Of a DNA stretch of 64,000 nucleotides, positions 1 to 8,694 are shown piece by piece. The stretch lies in contig CAWFTJ010000003.1 in NCBI GenBank assembly GCA_963818685.1, forward strand, positions 868,001 through 932,000, written 5' to 3'. A program made the translations under genes and the position numbers. A model generated the notes under the pieces. That model saw nothing but the letters and a program-made list of their open reading frames with translations. It did no database searches and had not been told where the DNA came from. The stretch comes from CAJCJE01 sp963818685 (lineage in GTDB: Bacteria > Actinomycetota > Actinomycetes > Mycobacteriales > Pseudonocardiaceae). How positions within the stretch are numbered: position 1 is the first letter of the stretch; every line of letters starts with the position of its first letter.

Positions 1-452
1 GCTGGACCATGGGCACGATCGGCCACGAGCAGTTGGCCGGCCTGTCCTCGGCCATCCGCGCCGGCACCGGGTTCGCCGGCTGGCACGGCGGCATCATCGA
101 CTCCTTCCGCGCCGAACCCGACTACCACCTGATCACCGGTGGCCAGTTCGTCCACCATCCCAGGGGTTTCGTCGACTACACCGTGCGGGCGGCGTCGCCG
201 GTACCGCATCCGCTGGTCGCCGGGCTCGGCGAGTTCGCGGTGCACACCGAGCTGTACACCGTGCACGTCGACCCGTCGATCCAGGTGCACGCGGTCACCG
301 ACTGCGATGGCATCGCCATGCCGGTGACCTGGACCAAGAGCTGGGGCGATGGCCGGGTGTTCGTCACAACGCTCGGCCACCATCCGCCGGACTTCGAGGT
401 GCCGGAAACCCACGAGATGATCGTCAGGGGGTTGCTGTGGGCGACACGATGA
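1..452 (+). CDS. ThuA-domain protein, C-terminal part
   Basis: The gene enters from outside the window: the frame is open from base 3, so the ATG at base 9 is probably internal. The visible 147 residues match the C-terminal half of the ThuA family (trehalose-utilisation type, class I glutamine-amidotransferase-like fold), with GWHGG near residue 24 and the family ending TLGHHPPDF. ThuA proteins usually sit beside Gfo/Idh/MocA dehydrogenases in sugar or polyol catabolic operons, and here the stop codon overlaps the next start (ATGA), so the genes are translationally coupled. The exact substrate cannot be read from the sequence. Confidence 0.75.
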   Translation, partial: WTMGTIGHEQLAGLSSAIRAGTGFAGWHGGIIDSFRAEPDYHLITGGQFVHHPRGFVDYTVRAASPVPHPLVAGLGEFAVHTELYTVHVDPSIQVHAVTDCDGIAMPVTWTKSWGDGRVFVTTLGHHPPDFEVPETHEMIVRGLLWATR

Positions 453-1507
453 GGGTCGGGATCGTCGGCATGGGCCAGATCAGCGGCCAGTACCTGGAGA
501 CCCTGCCCCGGCTGGCCAATCTCGAACTCACCGCCGTCGCCGACCTGGACCCGGCCCGCACCGTGCCCGGCGTTCGCGCGCTGACCCCGGCCGCCCTGTG
601 CGCGGCCGACGACGTGGACATCGTGCTCAACCTGACCATCCCGGCCGCGCACCACGAGATCGCGCTCGCCGCCATCGCCTCGGGCAAATCCGTCTACACC
701 GAGAAGCCATTGGCCTCGACCACCACCCAGGCCCGCGAGATCCTGGACGCGGCGGCGGCAGCGGGCGTCGCGGTCGGCTGCGCACCGGACACCGTGCTCG
801 GCACGGGAATCCAGACCGCGCGGGCGGTGCTCGACGCAGGCGAGATCGGCAGGCCGATAGCGGCCACCGCGTTCATGACAACGCCAGGCCACGAGCGGTG
901 GCATCCCGCGCCCGAGTTCTACTACCAGCCGGGCGGCGGCCCGCTGCTGGACATGGGCCCGTACTACCTGACCGCGCTGGTCACCCTGCTCGGTCCGGTG
1001 CGGCGCGTGGTCGGCATGTCCGCGACGCCGAGGGCCACCCGTACCACGGTGGCCGGCAAGGCGTTTCCGGTCGAGGTGGCGACGCACGTGACCGGCGTGC
1101 TCGAACACGAGAGCGGCGCGCTGTCCACCGTGCTGATGAGCTTCGACGTCTGGGCGGCCGACCTGCCCAGAATCGAGGTGTACGGCACCGGCGGCAGCCT
1201 GTCCGTGCCCGACCCGAACAGCTTCCACGGCCAGGTGCGAGTCTTGCGCGCAGGGGACGAATCCTGGGCCGACGCGCAAGAGGCCGGTGGCTATCCGAAC
1301 GCGGCGCGCGGCTACGGCCTTGCCGACCTCGCCCGCGCCATCAGCACCGGCGGCAAGGCCCGCGCAAGCGGTGATCTCGCCTTCCACGTGCTCGATGTGA
1401 TGGAGTCGCTGTTGACTGCCGCGGCGCGCGGCACGTCGGTTGACGTCGCCAGCACCGTTGATCGACCCGCTCCGGTGCCGTTCGGCGCCCGTCCCGAGGA
1501 GGTCTGA
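449..1507 (+). CDS. Gfo/Idh/MocA family oxidoreductase
   Basis: A 352-residue NAD(P)-dependent dehydrogenase. The Rossmann glycine motif GMGQIS lies at residues 7-12 and the family Glu-Lys-Pro motif (TEKPLAS) at 84-90; the C-terminal half is the usual alpha/beta substrate domain. The ATG at 449 is preferred over the GTG at 437 because it overlaps the upstream stop by four bases and begins directly with the Rossmann strand. It is second in an operon with a ThuA protein, another Gfo/Idh/MocA enzyme and a TIM-barrel isomerase, which suggests oxidation of a sugar, inositol or glycoside substrate. Substrate not determinable. Confidence 0.9.
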   Translation: MRVGIVGMGQISGQYLETLPRLANLELTAVADLDPARTVPGVRALTPAALCAADDVDIVLNLTIPAAHHEIALAAIASGKSVYTEKPLASTTTQAREILDAAAAAGVAVGCAPDTVLGTGIQTARAVLDAGEIGRPIAATAFMTTPGHERWHPAPEFYYQPGGGPLLDMGPYYLTALVTLLGPVRRVVGMSATPRATRTTVAGKAFPVEVATHVTGVLEHESGALSTVLMSFDVWAADLPRIEVYGTGGSLSVPDPNSFHGQVRVLRAGDESWADAQEAGGYPNAARGYGLADLARAISTGGKARASGDLAFHVLDVMESLLTAAARGTSVDVASTVDRPAPVPFGARPEEV

Positions 1508-1512
1508 AACCG

Positions 1513-2634
1513 ATGCGTATCGGCATGGTGGGGCACGCGTTCATGGGCGCGGTGCACTCGCAGGCGTGGCGAACCGCCCCGCACTTCTTCGACCTGCCGA
1601 AACTCGAACTGGCCGCGATCTGCGGCCGGGACGAGGACCGGACGCGCGCCGCGGCGGACAAGTTCGGTTGGCAGAGCTACGAAACCGACTGGCGCGCACT
1701 GGTCGCGCGGGACGACATCGACATCGTGGACATCTGCACGCCCGGCGACAGCCATGCCGCGATCGCGGTTGCCGCTCTCCAGGAGGGCAAGCACGTGCTG
1801 TGCGAGAAACCGCTGGCCAACACCCTCGGTGAGGCGGTCGCCATGGTCGCCGCGGCGAAACGGGCGAGCGGCTTGGCCATGACCGCGTTCAACTACCGTC
1901 GCGTGCCCGCGCTGGCCCTGGCCCGCCAGCTCATCGAGGCAGGCCGACTCGGGGAGATCCGCCAGGTCCGCGCGCAGTACCTCCAGGACTGGCTTGTCGA
2001 TCCGGACTTTCCGCTGACCTGGCGGCTGCGGGCCGACAAGGCCGGATCGGGTGCGCTCGGCGATCTCGGCGCGCACATCATCGACCTGAGCCAGTTCCTG
2101 ACCGGCCAACGGATCACCAGCGTCGGCGCCCTGCTGCACACGTTCGTCACCGAACGCCCGCTGCCCGACGAGCCCGATCAGCGCGGCCAGGTCACAGTGG
2201 ACGACGTCGCGATGTTCACCGCGCGGTTCGACGGTGGCGCCATCGGCTCGTTCGAGGCGACGCGCTTCGCCAGCGGCCGCAAGAACAGCATGCGCATCGA
2301 GGTCAACGGCTCGACCGGCAGCCTCGCCTTCGATTTCGAGGCCATGAACGAACTGTCCTTCTACGACGGAACAGAGGCCCCTGCCGGCTTTCGCCGCATC
2401 CTGGTCACCGAACCCGATCACCCCTACATGGCCGCGTGGTGGCCGCCCGGCCACGGCATCGGCTACGAGCACACGTTCACCCACCAGGTCCGCGACTTCG
2501 TCACCGCGATCAGCAAGGGGGAGCAGCCGCGCCCGTCGTTCGCCGACGGCCTCCAGGTGCAACAGGTTCTGGCCGCCGTCCAGTCGAGCGGCCAGGCCGC
2601 CGGCACGCACATCCCCGTCCCCGGCAGCAACTGA
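1513..2634 (+). CDS. Gfo/Idh/MocA family oxidoreductase
   Basis: A second dehydrogenase of the same family, 373 residues, starting six bases after the previous stop. Visible are the N-terminal GHAFMG nucleotide-binding loop (residues 7-12), CEKPLA at 97-102 and GDLGAHIID at 183-191, the region that usually holds the catalytic histidine. The two dehydrogenases are clearly diverged from each other, so they probably act on different intermediates of one pathway or form a 3-keto-sugar redox pair (inference). The stop codon is embedded in a tandem repeat (2629-2688). Confidence 0.9.
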   Translation: MRIGMVGHAFMGAVHSQAWRTAPHFFDLPKLELAAICGRDEDRTRAAADKFGWQSYETDWRALVARDDIDIVDICTPGDSHAAIAVAALQEGKHVLCEKPLANTLGEAVAMVAAAKRASGLAMTAFNYRRVPALALARQLIEAGRLGEIRQVRAQYLQDWLVDPDFPLTWRLRADKAGSGALGDLGAHIIDLSQFLTGQRITSVGALLHTFVTERPLPDEPDQRGQVTVDDVAMFTARFDGGAIGSFEATRFASGRKNSMRIEVNGSTGSLAFDFEAMNELSFYDGTEAPAGFRRILVTEPDHPYMAAWWPPGHGIGYEHTFTHQVRDFVTAISKGEQPRPSFADGLQVQQVLAAVQSSGQAAGTHIPVPGSN

Positions 2635-2688
2635 GGCAGTGTCCTTCAGTAACTGAGGCAGTGTCCTTTTAGGCAGTGTCCTTTTAGG
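2629..2688. repeat. Tandem short repeat at a gene 3' end
   Basis: The 12-mer GGCAGTGTCCTT occurs three times (2635, 2657 and 2672). An 18-bp unit starting AACTGAGG recurs at 2629 and 2651, and an 18-bp unit starting AGGCAGTG recurs at 2656 and 2671. The first copy contains the stop codon of the upstream dehydrogenase; the last runs into the Shine-Dalgarno (TTAGGAGG) of the next gene. Confidence 0.95.
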
Positions 2689-2697
2689 AGGAAAGCA

Positions 2698-3708
2698 ATG
2701 GCGCGTCCCATCACCCTGTTCACCGGCCAATGGGCCGATCTGCCGTTCACCGAGGTCTGCCGATTGGCGTCCGAGTGGGGTTACGACGGCCTTGAGGTCG
2801 CCACCTGGGGCGATCACTTCGACGTGCGGGCAGCGCTTGATGACGAGGACTACCTGCCGCGCTTCAAGGAGACGCTGGCCAGGTACAACCTCGGCTGCTG
2901 GACGATCTCCTGCCACCTGACCAGCCAGGCCGTCTGCGACCATCCGATCGACGAGCGGCACAAGGCGATCCTGCCCGCGCGGATCTGGGGCGACGGCGAG
3001 CCGGAGGGTGTCCGGCAGCGCGCGGCGGCCGAGATCAAGGACACCGCGCGAGCGGCGGCCAGGCTCGGCGTGAGCACCGTGGTCGGCTTCACCGGGTCGT
3101 CCATCTGGCACACGGTCGCCATGTTCCCACCGGTCCCGCCCGAGATGATCGATCGCGGCTTCGCCGACTTCGCCGAGCGCTGGAATCCGATCCTGGACGT
3201 GTTCGACGAGGTCGGGGTGCGATACGCGCACGAGGTGCATCCGAGCGAGATCGCCTACGACTACTGGACCACCGTCCGTGCCCTTGAGGCCGTCGACCAC
3301 CGCCCGGCCTTCGGCCTGAACTTCGATCCCAGTCACTTCATCTGGCAGGACCTCGACCCGGTCGGCTTCCTCTACGACTTCCGGGATCGCATCTACCACG
3401 TGGACTGCAAGGAGTCGGTCAAGCGGTTCGACGGTCGCAACGGCCGGCTGGGTTCGCATCTCGGCTGGGGCGATCCTCGGCGCGGCTGGGACTTCGTGTC
3501 CACCGGGCACGGCGACGTGCCGTGGGAGCAGTGCTTCCGGATGCTCAACAGTATCGGCTACAGCGGACCGATCTCCATCGAATGGGAGGACGCCGGCATG
3601 GACCGGCTGATCGGCGCGCCGGACGCGTTGGCGTTCGTGCGGCGGCTGAGCAACCAGATCGAGCCGCCCGCCGCGTCCTTCGACGCCGCGTTCAGCTCCG
3701 GCGACTGA
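2698..3708 (+). CDS. Sugar phosphate isomerase/epimerase (AP endonuclease 2-like TIM barrel)
   Basis: 336 residues of the xylose-isomerase-like TIM-barrel family. Candidate metal ligands are visible in the usual order: Glu in AHEVHPSE, Asp/His in NFDPSHF, His in YHVDCKE and Glu in ISIEWEDAG. A strong Shine-Dalgarno (AGGAGG) precedes the ATG by 7 bases. It closes the ThuA/Gfo/Gfo operon and would isomerise or epimerise the oxidised sugar, as in inositol and keto-sugar pathways (family knowledge; substrate unknown). Its last 17 bases overlap the convergent hydrolase gene. Confidence 0.9.
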   Translation: MARPITLFTGQWADLPFTEVCRLASEWGYDGLEVATWGDHFDVRAALDDEDYLPRFKETLARYNLGCWTISCHLTSQAVCDHPIDERHKAILPARIWGDGEPEGVRQRAAAEIKDTARAAARLGVSTVVGFTGSSIWHTVAMFPPVPPEMIDRGFADFAERWNPILDVFDEVGVRYAHEVHPSEIAYDYWTTVRALEAVDHRPAFGLNFDPSHFIWQDLDPVGFLYDFRDRIYHVDCKESVKRFDGRNGRLGSHLGWGDPRRGWDFVSTGHGDVPWEQCFRMLNSIGYSGPISIEWEDAGMDRLIGAPDALAFVRRLSNQIEPPAASFDAAFSSGD

Positions 3709-4372
3709 GCAGGCTGGGTAGCACGTCCAGCACGGCGGCCCAGGCCGCGGTGTCGGTCCTGATGTGTGCGAAGTGGTCGCCGGGCACCTCGATCAGCTCG
3801 GCGCCGTCCTTCGCCGCGTACGCCTCGCTCTGCGCGAACGGCACCAACTCGTCCGCTCTACTGTGGACACATACGACCGGAACGGCCAACGGCGCGCGAG
3901 CGATCGGGTCGGCCTCCCGGTAGCGCTGCGGAACGTCCTCGGGAGTCCCGCCGAGCAGCCGCGACACCGACCGGCCGCCGACCCGGTTCGCCGCCGCCGT
4001 GGCGAGGTCGAGTAGCCCGGCCTGGGCGACGACCCCGGCCAACACCCCCTGCGCTGCGGCGTACGCGGCCAGTTGGCCGCCAGCCGAATGCCCGACCGCG
4101 ACCACGTTCGCCTCGCCGAGGCTCGCGATGCCGGCGAGCACATCGGCGGACATGGCCTGCCAGCCTGCTCGCCGATATTCGAGGTTGGCTGCTGCGAAGC
4201 CACGTTCGGCCAGGTCGGTGGCGAGCGGTCGGCCGAGCGACGCGTCGTACTCGCTTCGCCAGAATCCGCCGTGGATGATCAGCACCGTGCCGGGATGTTC
4301 GACGTGCTCGGGGTGGTAGCACTCGACGTACTGGTCCGGTTCGGGGCCGTAGGCGTGTCTGGTGATCTTCAT
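3692..4372 (-). CDS. Alpha/beta hydrolase (kynurenine formamidase-like)
   Basis: 226 residues. The oxyanion motif HGGFW is at 34-38, the nucleophile elbow GHSAGG at 94-99 (Ser96), a likely acid Asp174 in SRADELVPF and a catalytic His near 200-203. The HGGFW plus GHSAGG combination resembles the arylformamidase/kynurenine formamidase branch, but small esterases share it, so the reaction is not certain. The start is the ATG at 4372, which overlaps the stop of the upstream DUF309 gene by four bases (ATGA). The 3' end overlaps the convergent isomerase by 17 bases. Confidence 0.85.
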   Translation of the reverse strand: MKITRHAYGPEPDQYVECYHPEHVEHPGTVLIIHGGFWRSEYDASLGRPLATDLAERGFAAANLEYRRAGWQAMSADVLAGIASLGEANVVAVGHSAGGQLAAYAAAQGVLAGVVAQAGLLDLATAAANRVGGRSVSRLLGGTPEDVPQRYREADPIARAPLAVPVVCVHSRADELVPFAQSEAYAAKDGAELIEVPGDHFAHIRTDTAAWAAVLDVLPSLLSRRS

Positions 4373-4818
4373 GCGCACAACCGGGGCCAGCTGATCTCGG
4401 TTGGCGCGTCGGCAAGGTGGTCGGCCCAGTCGAGCAGGCCGGCGACGTCGATGTGGTGCGGAGGCGCTTGCGCGTAGCGGCGGATGTTGGCCGCGCCCCT
4501 GCGCAGCAGCGAGGTCGCGCCGGTCGGGTTGCCGCGGGCGGCATGGGTAAGGCCGACCGCGAGTTGGGCGAGGCCGCGCCAGAGTTCGCGTTCGGTGTCC
4601 GGCGCGGCCTTCCAGGCGTCTTCGAGGACTTCGTGCGCGTGGAACGGTTTGTGCTCGTCGAGCAGTCGCTGCGCCTCGGCGAGTGCATCGGCCGGCCTGC
4701 GCGGGACCCCTTCCGGGTAGCGCTCGACGCCCGCGCTGCCGTAGGGGAGTGGCCTGCCGAGGCCGTCTCTGGGCCGGGCATTGCGGGCCCGTCCTGCCTG
4801 GTCGCGATCGCGTTCCAC
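4369..4818 (-). CDS. DUF309 domain-containing protein
   Basis: 149 residues, alpha-helical. The DUF309 core is recognisable: FHAHEVLEDAW around residues 60-70 followed by ERELWRGLAQLAVGLTHAARGN. The molecular function of the family is unknown. The first GTG (4818) is used as the start; downstream starts are possible because the first 30 residues are Arg-rich and unlike the family. Translationally coupled to the hydrolase that follows. Confidence 0.8.
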   Translation of the reverse strand: MERDRDQAGRARNARPRDGLGRPLPYGSAGVERYPEGVPRRPADALAEAQRLLDEHKPFHAHEVLEDAWKAAPDTERELWRGLAQLAVGLTHAARGNPTGATSLLRRGAANIRRYAQAPPHHIDVAGLLDWADHLADAPTEISWPRLCA

Positions 4819-4855
4819 CTACCAGATCATGCCACCTTCCGATATAATGAACTAC

Positions 4856-5533
4856 ATGGATAGTGAAGTGAGTACGAGACTTCGGAAGGCGGCAACCAAG
4901 GGCACGCCGAGTCGGGCCCAACAACTGCTCAATGAGCCGCGCATGATCGCGGCCTTCCTGCGCTGGCTGTTTCGCCGTTACCAGCCCAACGGATCCGGTT
5001 GGTTCGCCTACCACGCCGGCAAGAAGATCGCGGTGTTCACGTTTCTCGGCCTCTGCGCGCTGGAGGGATTCGGCACGCACCTGGTGCTGTTGCTGATCTT
5101 CGGCAGTCGTTGGTGGGTCTGGACGATCTTCGCGCTCGACGTGTACACGCTGATCTGGATACTCGGCCTGTACGCGGCCATGGTCGTGCGCCCGCACCTG
5201 ATCGAGGCCGACGTGCTGCGCCTGCGCCATGGCCACCAGGCCGAGTTGGTCGTGGACAGGGCGGCCGTGCGCGGCGCGCGGGTTGTGTCCGGCGGCCAGA
5301 GCAAGAACGGCAAGCTGATGGTCGGCGACACCGGTCGCGGCGTGTTCTGCTCGGCGGAGACCACTGTCGCCATCGATCTCGACCCCGAGTTTCCGCTGCG
5401 CCTCAACGGTCTGCGCGTCATCGACCCGGTCACCACCCTGCCCGTGACGGTGGACGTGCCCCGTGCTTTCGTCGCTCAACTGATCAGCAACAGGACGCCG
5501 GCCACGATCATGACGGCCGCCGTGAGGGCGTGA
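4856..5533 (+). CDS. Two-helix membrane protein of unknown function
   Basis: About 225 residues: a basic cytoplasmic N-terminus, two hydrophobic helices around residues 55-80 and 85-112, then a soluble C-terminal beta-rich domain of about 110 residues reminiscent of a PH-like or regulatory module. A perfect TATAAT at 4843-4848 lies 7 bases before the ATG at 4856, so this looks like a leaderless transcript, and that ATG is chosen over those at 4781 and 4847. Its 3' end overlaps the convergent DUF4267 gene by 58 bases. I do not recognise the family. Confidence 0.7.
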   Translation: MDSEVSTRLRKAATKGTPSRAQQLLNEPRMIAAFLRWLFRRYQPNGSGWFAYHAGKKIAVFTFLGLCALEGFGTHLVLLLIFGSRWWVWTIFALDVYTLIWILGLYAAMVVRPHLIEADVLRLRHGHQAELVVDRAAVRGARVVSGGQSKNGKLMVGDTGRGVFCSAETTVAIDLDPEFPLRLNGLRVIDPVTTLPVTVDVPRAFVAQLISNRTPATIMTAAVRA

Positions 5534-5850
5534 ACGCCGAACGCGACGGCCGGCTTGCCCTTATTGGCCAGCACGATCACGGCGTCCGCGATCGGGGCCA
5601 CTGACTCCAGGACCAGGAGCAGTCCGAACACGTGCGGCGATGCCGCGAACAGTAGGCCCAGGGTGAGCAGCCCGAACGTGATGTCCCGGTTCGCCTTCAC
5701 GCACAGGTAGGCGTACACGCCAGGGTTGGACGGCGCGCTCACGCCGTACCCGCTGGCCGCGGCCTGCGGCTGGAGTATGAAGCGGATGCCGACGCCGATG
5801 ATGCCAAGGCCGAGCAGGCCCCCGATCACGTCAGCAATGTGCACAAGCAT
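5476..5850 (-). CDS. DUF4267 family membrane protein
   Basis: 124 residues with four predicted transmembrane helices (about 5-25, 52-70, 73-92, 100-122), matching the small DUF4267 membrane family in length and layout (an N-terminal GLGIIGVGIRF and a central CVKANRDITFG loop). It is divergent from a TetR gene, and the gap between them carries palindromic CTAGC...GCTAG sites, so the TetR protein probably represses it. Function unknown; such pairs often respond to small hydrophobic compounds (inference). Confidence 0.8.
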   Translation of the reverse strand: MLVHIADVIGGLLGLGIIGVGIRFILQPQAAASGYGVSAPSNPGVYAYLCVKANRDITFGLLTLGLLFAASPHVFGLLLVLESVAPIADAVIVLANKGKPAVAFGVHALTAAVMIVAGVLLLIS

Positions 5851-5884
5851 GATGAACTCCTCTGAATTGTCGCCGTTAGCGAAT

Positions 5885-5948
5885 CTAGCGGTGCTAGGAA
5901 CAAGGCCGACGCTAGCACGAGCAGCGCTCGTCGCGCTAGCACTGCTAG
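5885..5948. promoter_or_regulatory. TetR operators between DUF4267 and tetR genes
   Basis: Two perfect palindromes, CTAGCGGTGCTAG (5885-5897) and CTAGCACTGCTAG (5936-5948), share the form CTAGC-N3-GCTAG. Between them lies a third palindrome, ACGAGC-AGC-GCTCGT (5917-5931). The right-hand site overlaps a TAGAAT -10 hexamer (5946-5951) six bases before the TetR start, so binding would autorepress and also cover the divergent promoter. Confidence 0.75.
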
Positions 5949-5957
5949 AATCAGGTG

Positions 5958-6527
5958 GTGTCCATTTCCGAACGACGACAGCGCGAGCTGGCCCGACGCG
6001 CCGAACTGATCGTCGACGCGGCGCGTGAACTGGCCGAGGAACAGGGCTGGGAAGCGGTCACCACCCGCAGGCTCGCCGATCGTGTCGAGTACAGCCAGCC
6101 CGTGCTGTACAGCCACTTCGCCGGCAAGGACGCGATCGTGGACGCGGTCGCGGTGGCCGGCATCGCCGAGTTGACCGGCCGGCTGCGCGCGGCCGTCGCC
6201 GACGCCGAACCGGGCCGGGAGGCGATCGGCGGTGCGGCGCGCGCCTACCTCGCCTACTCGGTCGAGCATCCAGCCGTCTACCAGGCGATGTTCACCATGA
6301 CAACCGGCCTGCCGTTCGCGACCGACGAGGCGCCCGCCGCGCTCAAGGAGGCGTTCGACGAGCTGAGCAGGGTGCTGTCCCCGGGCCGCGCCGGTCAGGA
6401 TCTCGGCGCGCTGACCGAGGTGTTCTGGAGCGCGCTGCACGGCATCGCGGTGCTCACGGCCAGCGGCCGGATGCGACCGGAACACCAGGAGGAGCGCGTG
6501 GCGGTCGTCATCGACCTGTTCGGCTGA
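5958..6527 (+). CDS. TetR/AcrR family regulator
   Basis: 189 residues. The N-terminal helix-turn-helix is clear (VTTRRLADRVEYSQPVLYSHFAGKD split over residues 35-60), followed by an all-helical ligand domain. The second of two tandem GTG codons is chosen because it lies exactly six bases after a TAGAAT -10 box, the usual leaderless spacing. It faces a DUF4267 membrane gene, and the shared CTAGC-N3-GCTAG sites make autoregulation and control of that gene likely. Ligand unknown. Confidence 0.88.
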   Translation: MSISERRQRELARRAELIVDAARELAEEQGWEAVTTRRLADRVEYSQPVLYSHFAGKDAIVDAVAVAGIAELTGRLRAAVADAEPGREAIGGAARAYLAYSVEHPAVYQAMFTMTTGLPFATDEAPAALKEAFDELSRVLSPGRAGQDLGALTEVFWSALHGIAVLTASGRMRPEHQEERVAVVIDLFG

Positions 6528-6536
6528 GTAGATTCA

Positions 6537-6986
6537 GTGGCCGTGCCCAGTGACTTCAGTTTGAAGACCATGAACGCGATACACCGGCTGGTCCTGCGGG
6601 CCAGCGGCGGCAAGGCCGGCTGGAAGGCCGCGTCCATGCCGGTCGTCCGGCTGACCACCATCGGCCGCAAGAGCGGCGAGCCGCGCACCGTGCTGCTCAC
6701 CTCGCCGGTGCAGGAGGACGGGACCATCGTGGTGGTCGCCTCGCGCGGCGGCGACGACCACAACCCGGCCTGGCTGCACAACATCAAGGCCAACCCGCAG
6801 GTCCGCGTGGTGTTCGCCGGCCAGCCCGAGCAGCAGATGACCGCCCGCGTCGCGGACGAGGCCGAGCGCGCGCGGCTGTGGCCGAAGGTGATCGAGGTCG
6901 GCAAGCAGTACGCGGGCTACCAGAACAAGACGCAGCGCCAGATCCCGCTCGTCCTCCTGGAGACCACCGCGAAGACCGACGAATAG
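6537..6986 (+). CDS. Deazaflavin (F420)-dependent nitroreductase family protein
   Basis: 149 residues of the DDN/DUF385 split-barrel family that binds coenzyme F420 in actinobacteria. Recognisable are TIGRKSGEPRTV near residues 41-52, ASRGGDDHNPAWLHN near 63-77 and the closing QRQIPLVLLE. GTG at 6537 is used; GTG at 6543 is also possible. It follows the TetR stop by nine bases and could be co-transcribed with it. Substrate unknown; the family reduces nitroimidazoles, quinones and similar compounds. Confidence 0.88.
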   Translation: MAVPSDFSLKTMNAIHRLVLRASGGKAGWKAASMPVVRLTTIGRKSGEPRTVLLTSPVQEDGTIVVVASRGGDDHNPAWLHNIKANPQVRVVFAGQPEQQMTARVADEAERARLWPKVIEVGKQYAGYQNKTQRQIPLVLLETTAKTDE

Positions 6987-7002
6987 GTCAACGGGAGAAG
7001 GC

Positions 7003-8508
7003 TCAGCTCGCGTACACCTGGAACTCCGAGCACTGGCCGGCGGGCCAGCCCGTGTTGGCGGTGACGTTCAGCCGCAGGTGACGGGTGATGGTCGGGGTCA
7101 GTGCGATGGTCACCGTGTTGCCGGACGCGGGATCGAAGGTGTGCGGGGCGGAGCCGACGATCGTGGCGAAGTTCGTCCCGTCCGTGCTGCCCAGCACCGA
7201 GAACGTCTGCGTGCGCGCACCCCACGCCGTCGACGGCGGCAGGTCGAGCACGATGCGCGAGACGCTCTGCGCGCTGCCAAGATCCACCTGCAACCACTGC
7301 GGAAAGGCGTTGTTCGCGCTTTCCCGGTAGGTGCTCGGGTTTCCGTCGACCGCGTTGCCGCCGGCGTAGACCTGGGTGTGGCTGCTCTCCTCGGTCGCGG
7401 CGCCCTGCGCGAGGTTGGTGTTGCCGCCTCCGCCGCCTGACCCGGTCGGCGACGTGGGCCGGGTCGCGGTGAGCGCGATCTGACCTTTCATCATCCGGCC
7501 GCCGTCGTTGGTCAGCCGCAGGTAGTAGTCCGACGAGCAGGCCGCGCCGTCCTCATCCAGCAAGAGCAGGCCGGAACCGGCCGGCACGGTTGCCTGCGTC
7601 GGTGTCGTCTTGGCGATCTGGTTGCCCTCGCTGGTAATCGATGCCGTTGGCGTTGCAGTCGGCGAGGTCGGACACGGTGTCCGCGGTGTAGTAGTAGTCC
7701 GAGTCGGCCGGCGTGCCGATCGCGCCGACCATCCACGGCGAGATCATGTCGAACGCGTGGTAGACGTCGGAGAAGCCGGCGCGCGAGCCGTTGTTGCCCG
7801 AGCGCCATTCCCGCGCGACGCCGCCGATCACGTAGCAGCCCGCGTTCTTGAACCAGTTGACCACGCTCAGGCAGGTCGATGCGTCCCATGGGTGGTTGGG
7901 GTCGTCGAGGCCGAAGCCCCAGACGCACACCACCGGCTTGCCGTTCTGGTGGGCGTACTGCGGCGACGCGGTCAGCGCGGACATCTTGTTCTGCCAGTCC
8001 ACCGTGATCTCGCTGGTCATGTTCGTCCAACCGCTCACGTCGTACATGACGTAGAACTTGACGCCGTAGCTTTCCGCCGCCGAGCGCACCTTGGCGGCCA
8101 TCGCGTCCCGCGTCGGGCCTTCGCTGCTGTTCGGGTTGAACCGCTGCAGCGCCGCCGTGTCACAGCCGTTCTGTTGCATCCACTGGAAATGCGTGTTCAC
8201 GGTCTGTTGGCGTACGCGGTCTGATAACCCTTCGCGTATTCCGACATGTCCGGCCAGGCTTTGATGTTGTTGTTGCTCGTCGACGGCGGCTGGCTCCAGT
8301 TGTTGCTCCAGTGCCACCAGCCGTTGATCGGTGCGCCATCGCCGATACAGGCGAACCAGCCCTGATAGCCGACGGTGATCTTGCCGACCACGTCGCCGAC
8401 CGGGCTCGTCCCCTGTATCACACCGGCTGTCCAGTTCACTGTGGACAATGGACCGACAGCGCCCTCCGCGGCCACCGTGGTGAGAAAGCCGCGACGCGAG
8501 ATTCCCAT
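7003..8508 (-). pseudogene. Secreted glycoside hydrolase (GH71/99-like) with discoidin domain, decayed
   Basis: Three frames together encode one exported protein. Frame 1 (from ATG 8508) has a Tat-like signal (SRRGFL) and GYQGWFACIGDGAPINGWWHW; frame 2 (about 8205-7632) continues with QTVNTHFQWMQQNGCDTAALQRF to the segment NANGIDYQ; frame 3 (about 7630-7003) resumes at EGNQIAKT and ends with an F5/8 type C (discoidin) carbohydrate-binding domain. From memory of related actinobacterial proteins, roughly 15 residues are missing at the first join and roughly 40 at the second, including part of the barrel, so both joins look like deletions with frameshift rather than base-call errors. A dead enzyme is the best reading. 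Confidence 0.8.
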
Positions 8509-8694
8509 CTGGAATCCTCCCGGTGACGGTTGCGGCGAAGCGTAACGACAGCCAACATAATGCCGCAATACATCTGTGAAAACCGGTAATATTCGTACTT
8601 CATAGTGCAAAAAGGTGCCGAAGGGCAACCGATCATCGCGCTGCGGCAGCCCCGGCGCAGGTGGACGCGGTGCGGTGGCCGATAATCGGCAGCC

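Noticed and set aside
2629..2688. Target-site duplication of a transposon
   Set aside because: The copies are adjacent or overlapping with nothing inserted between them, and no transposase is seen in the window.
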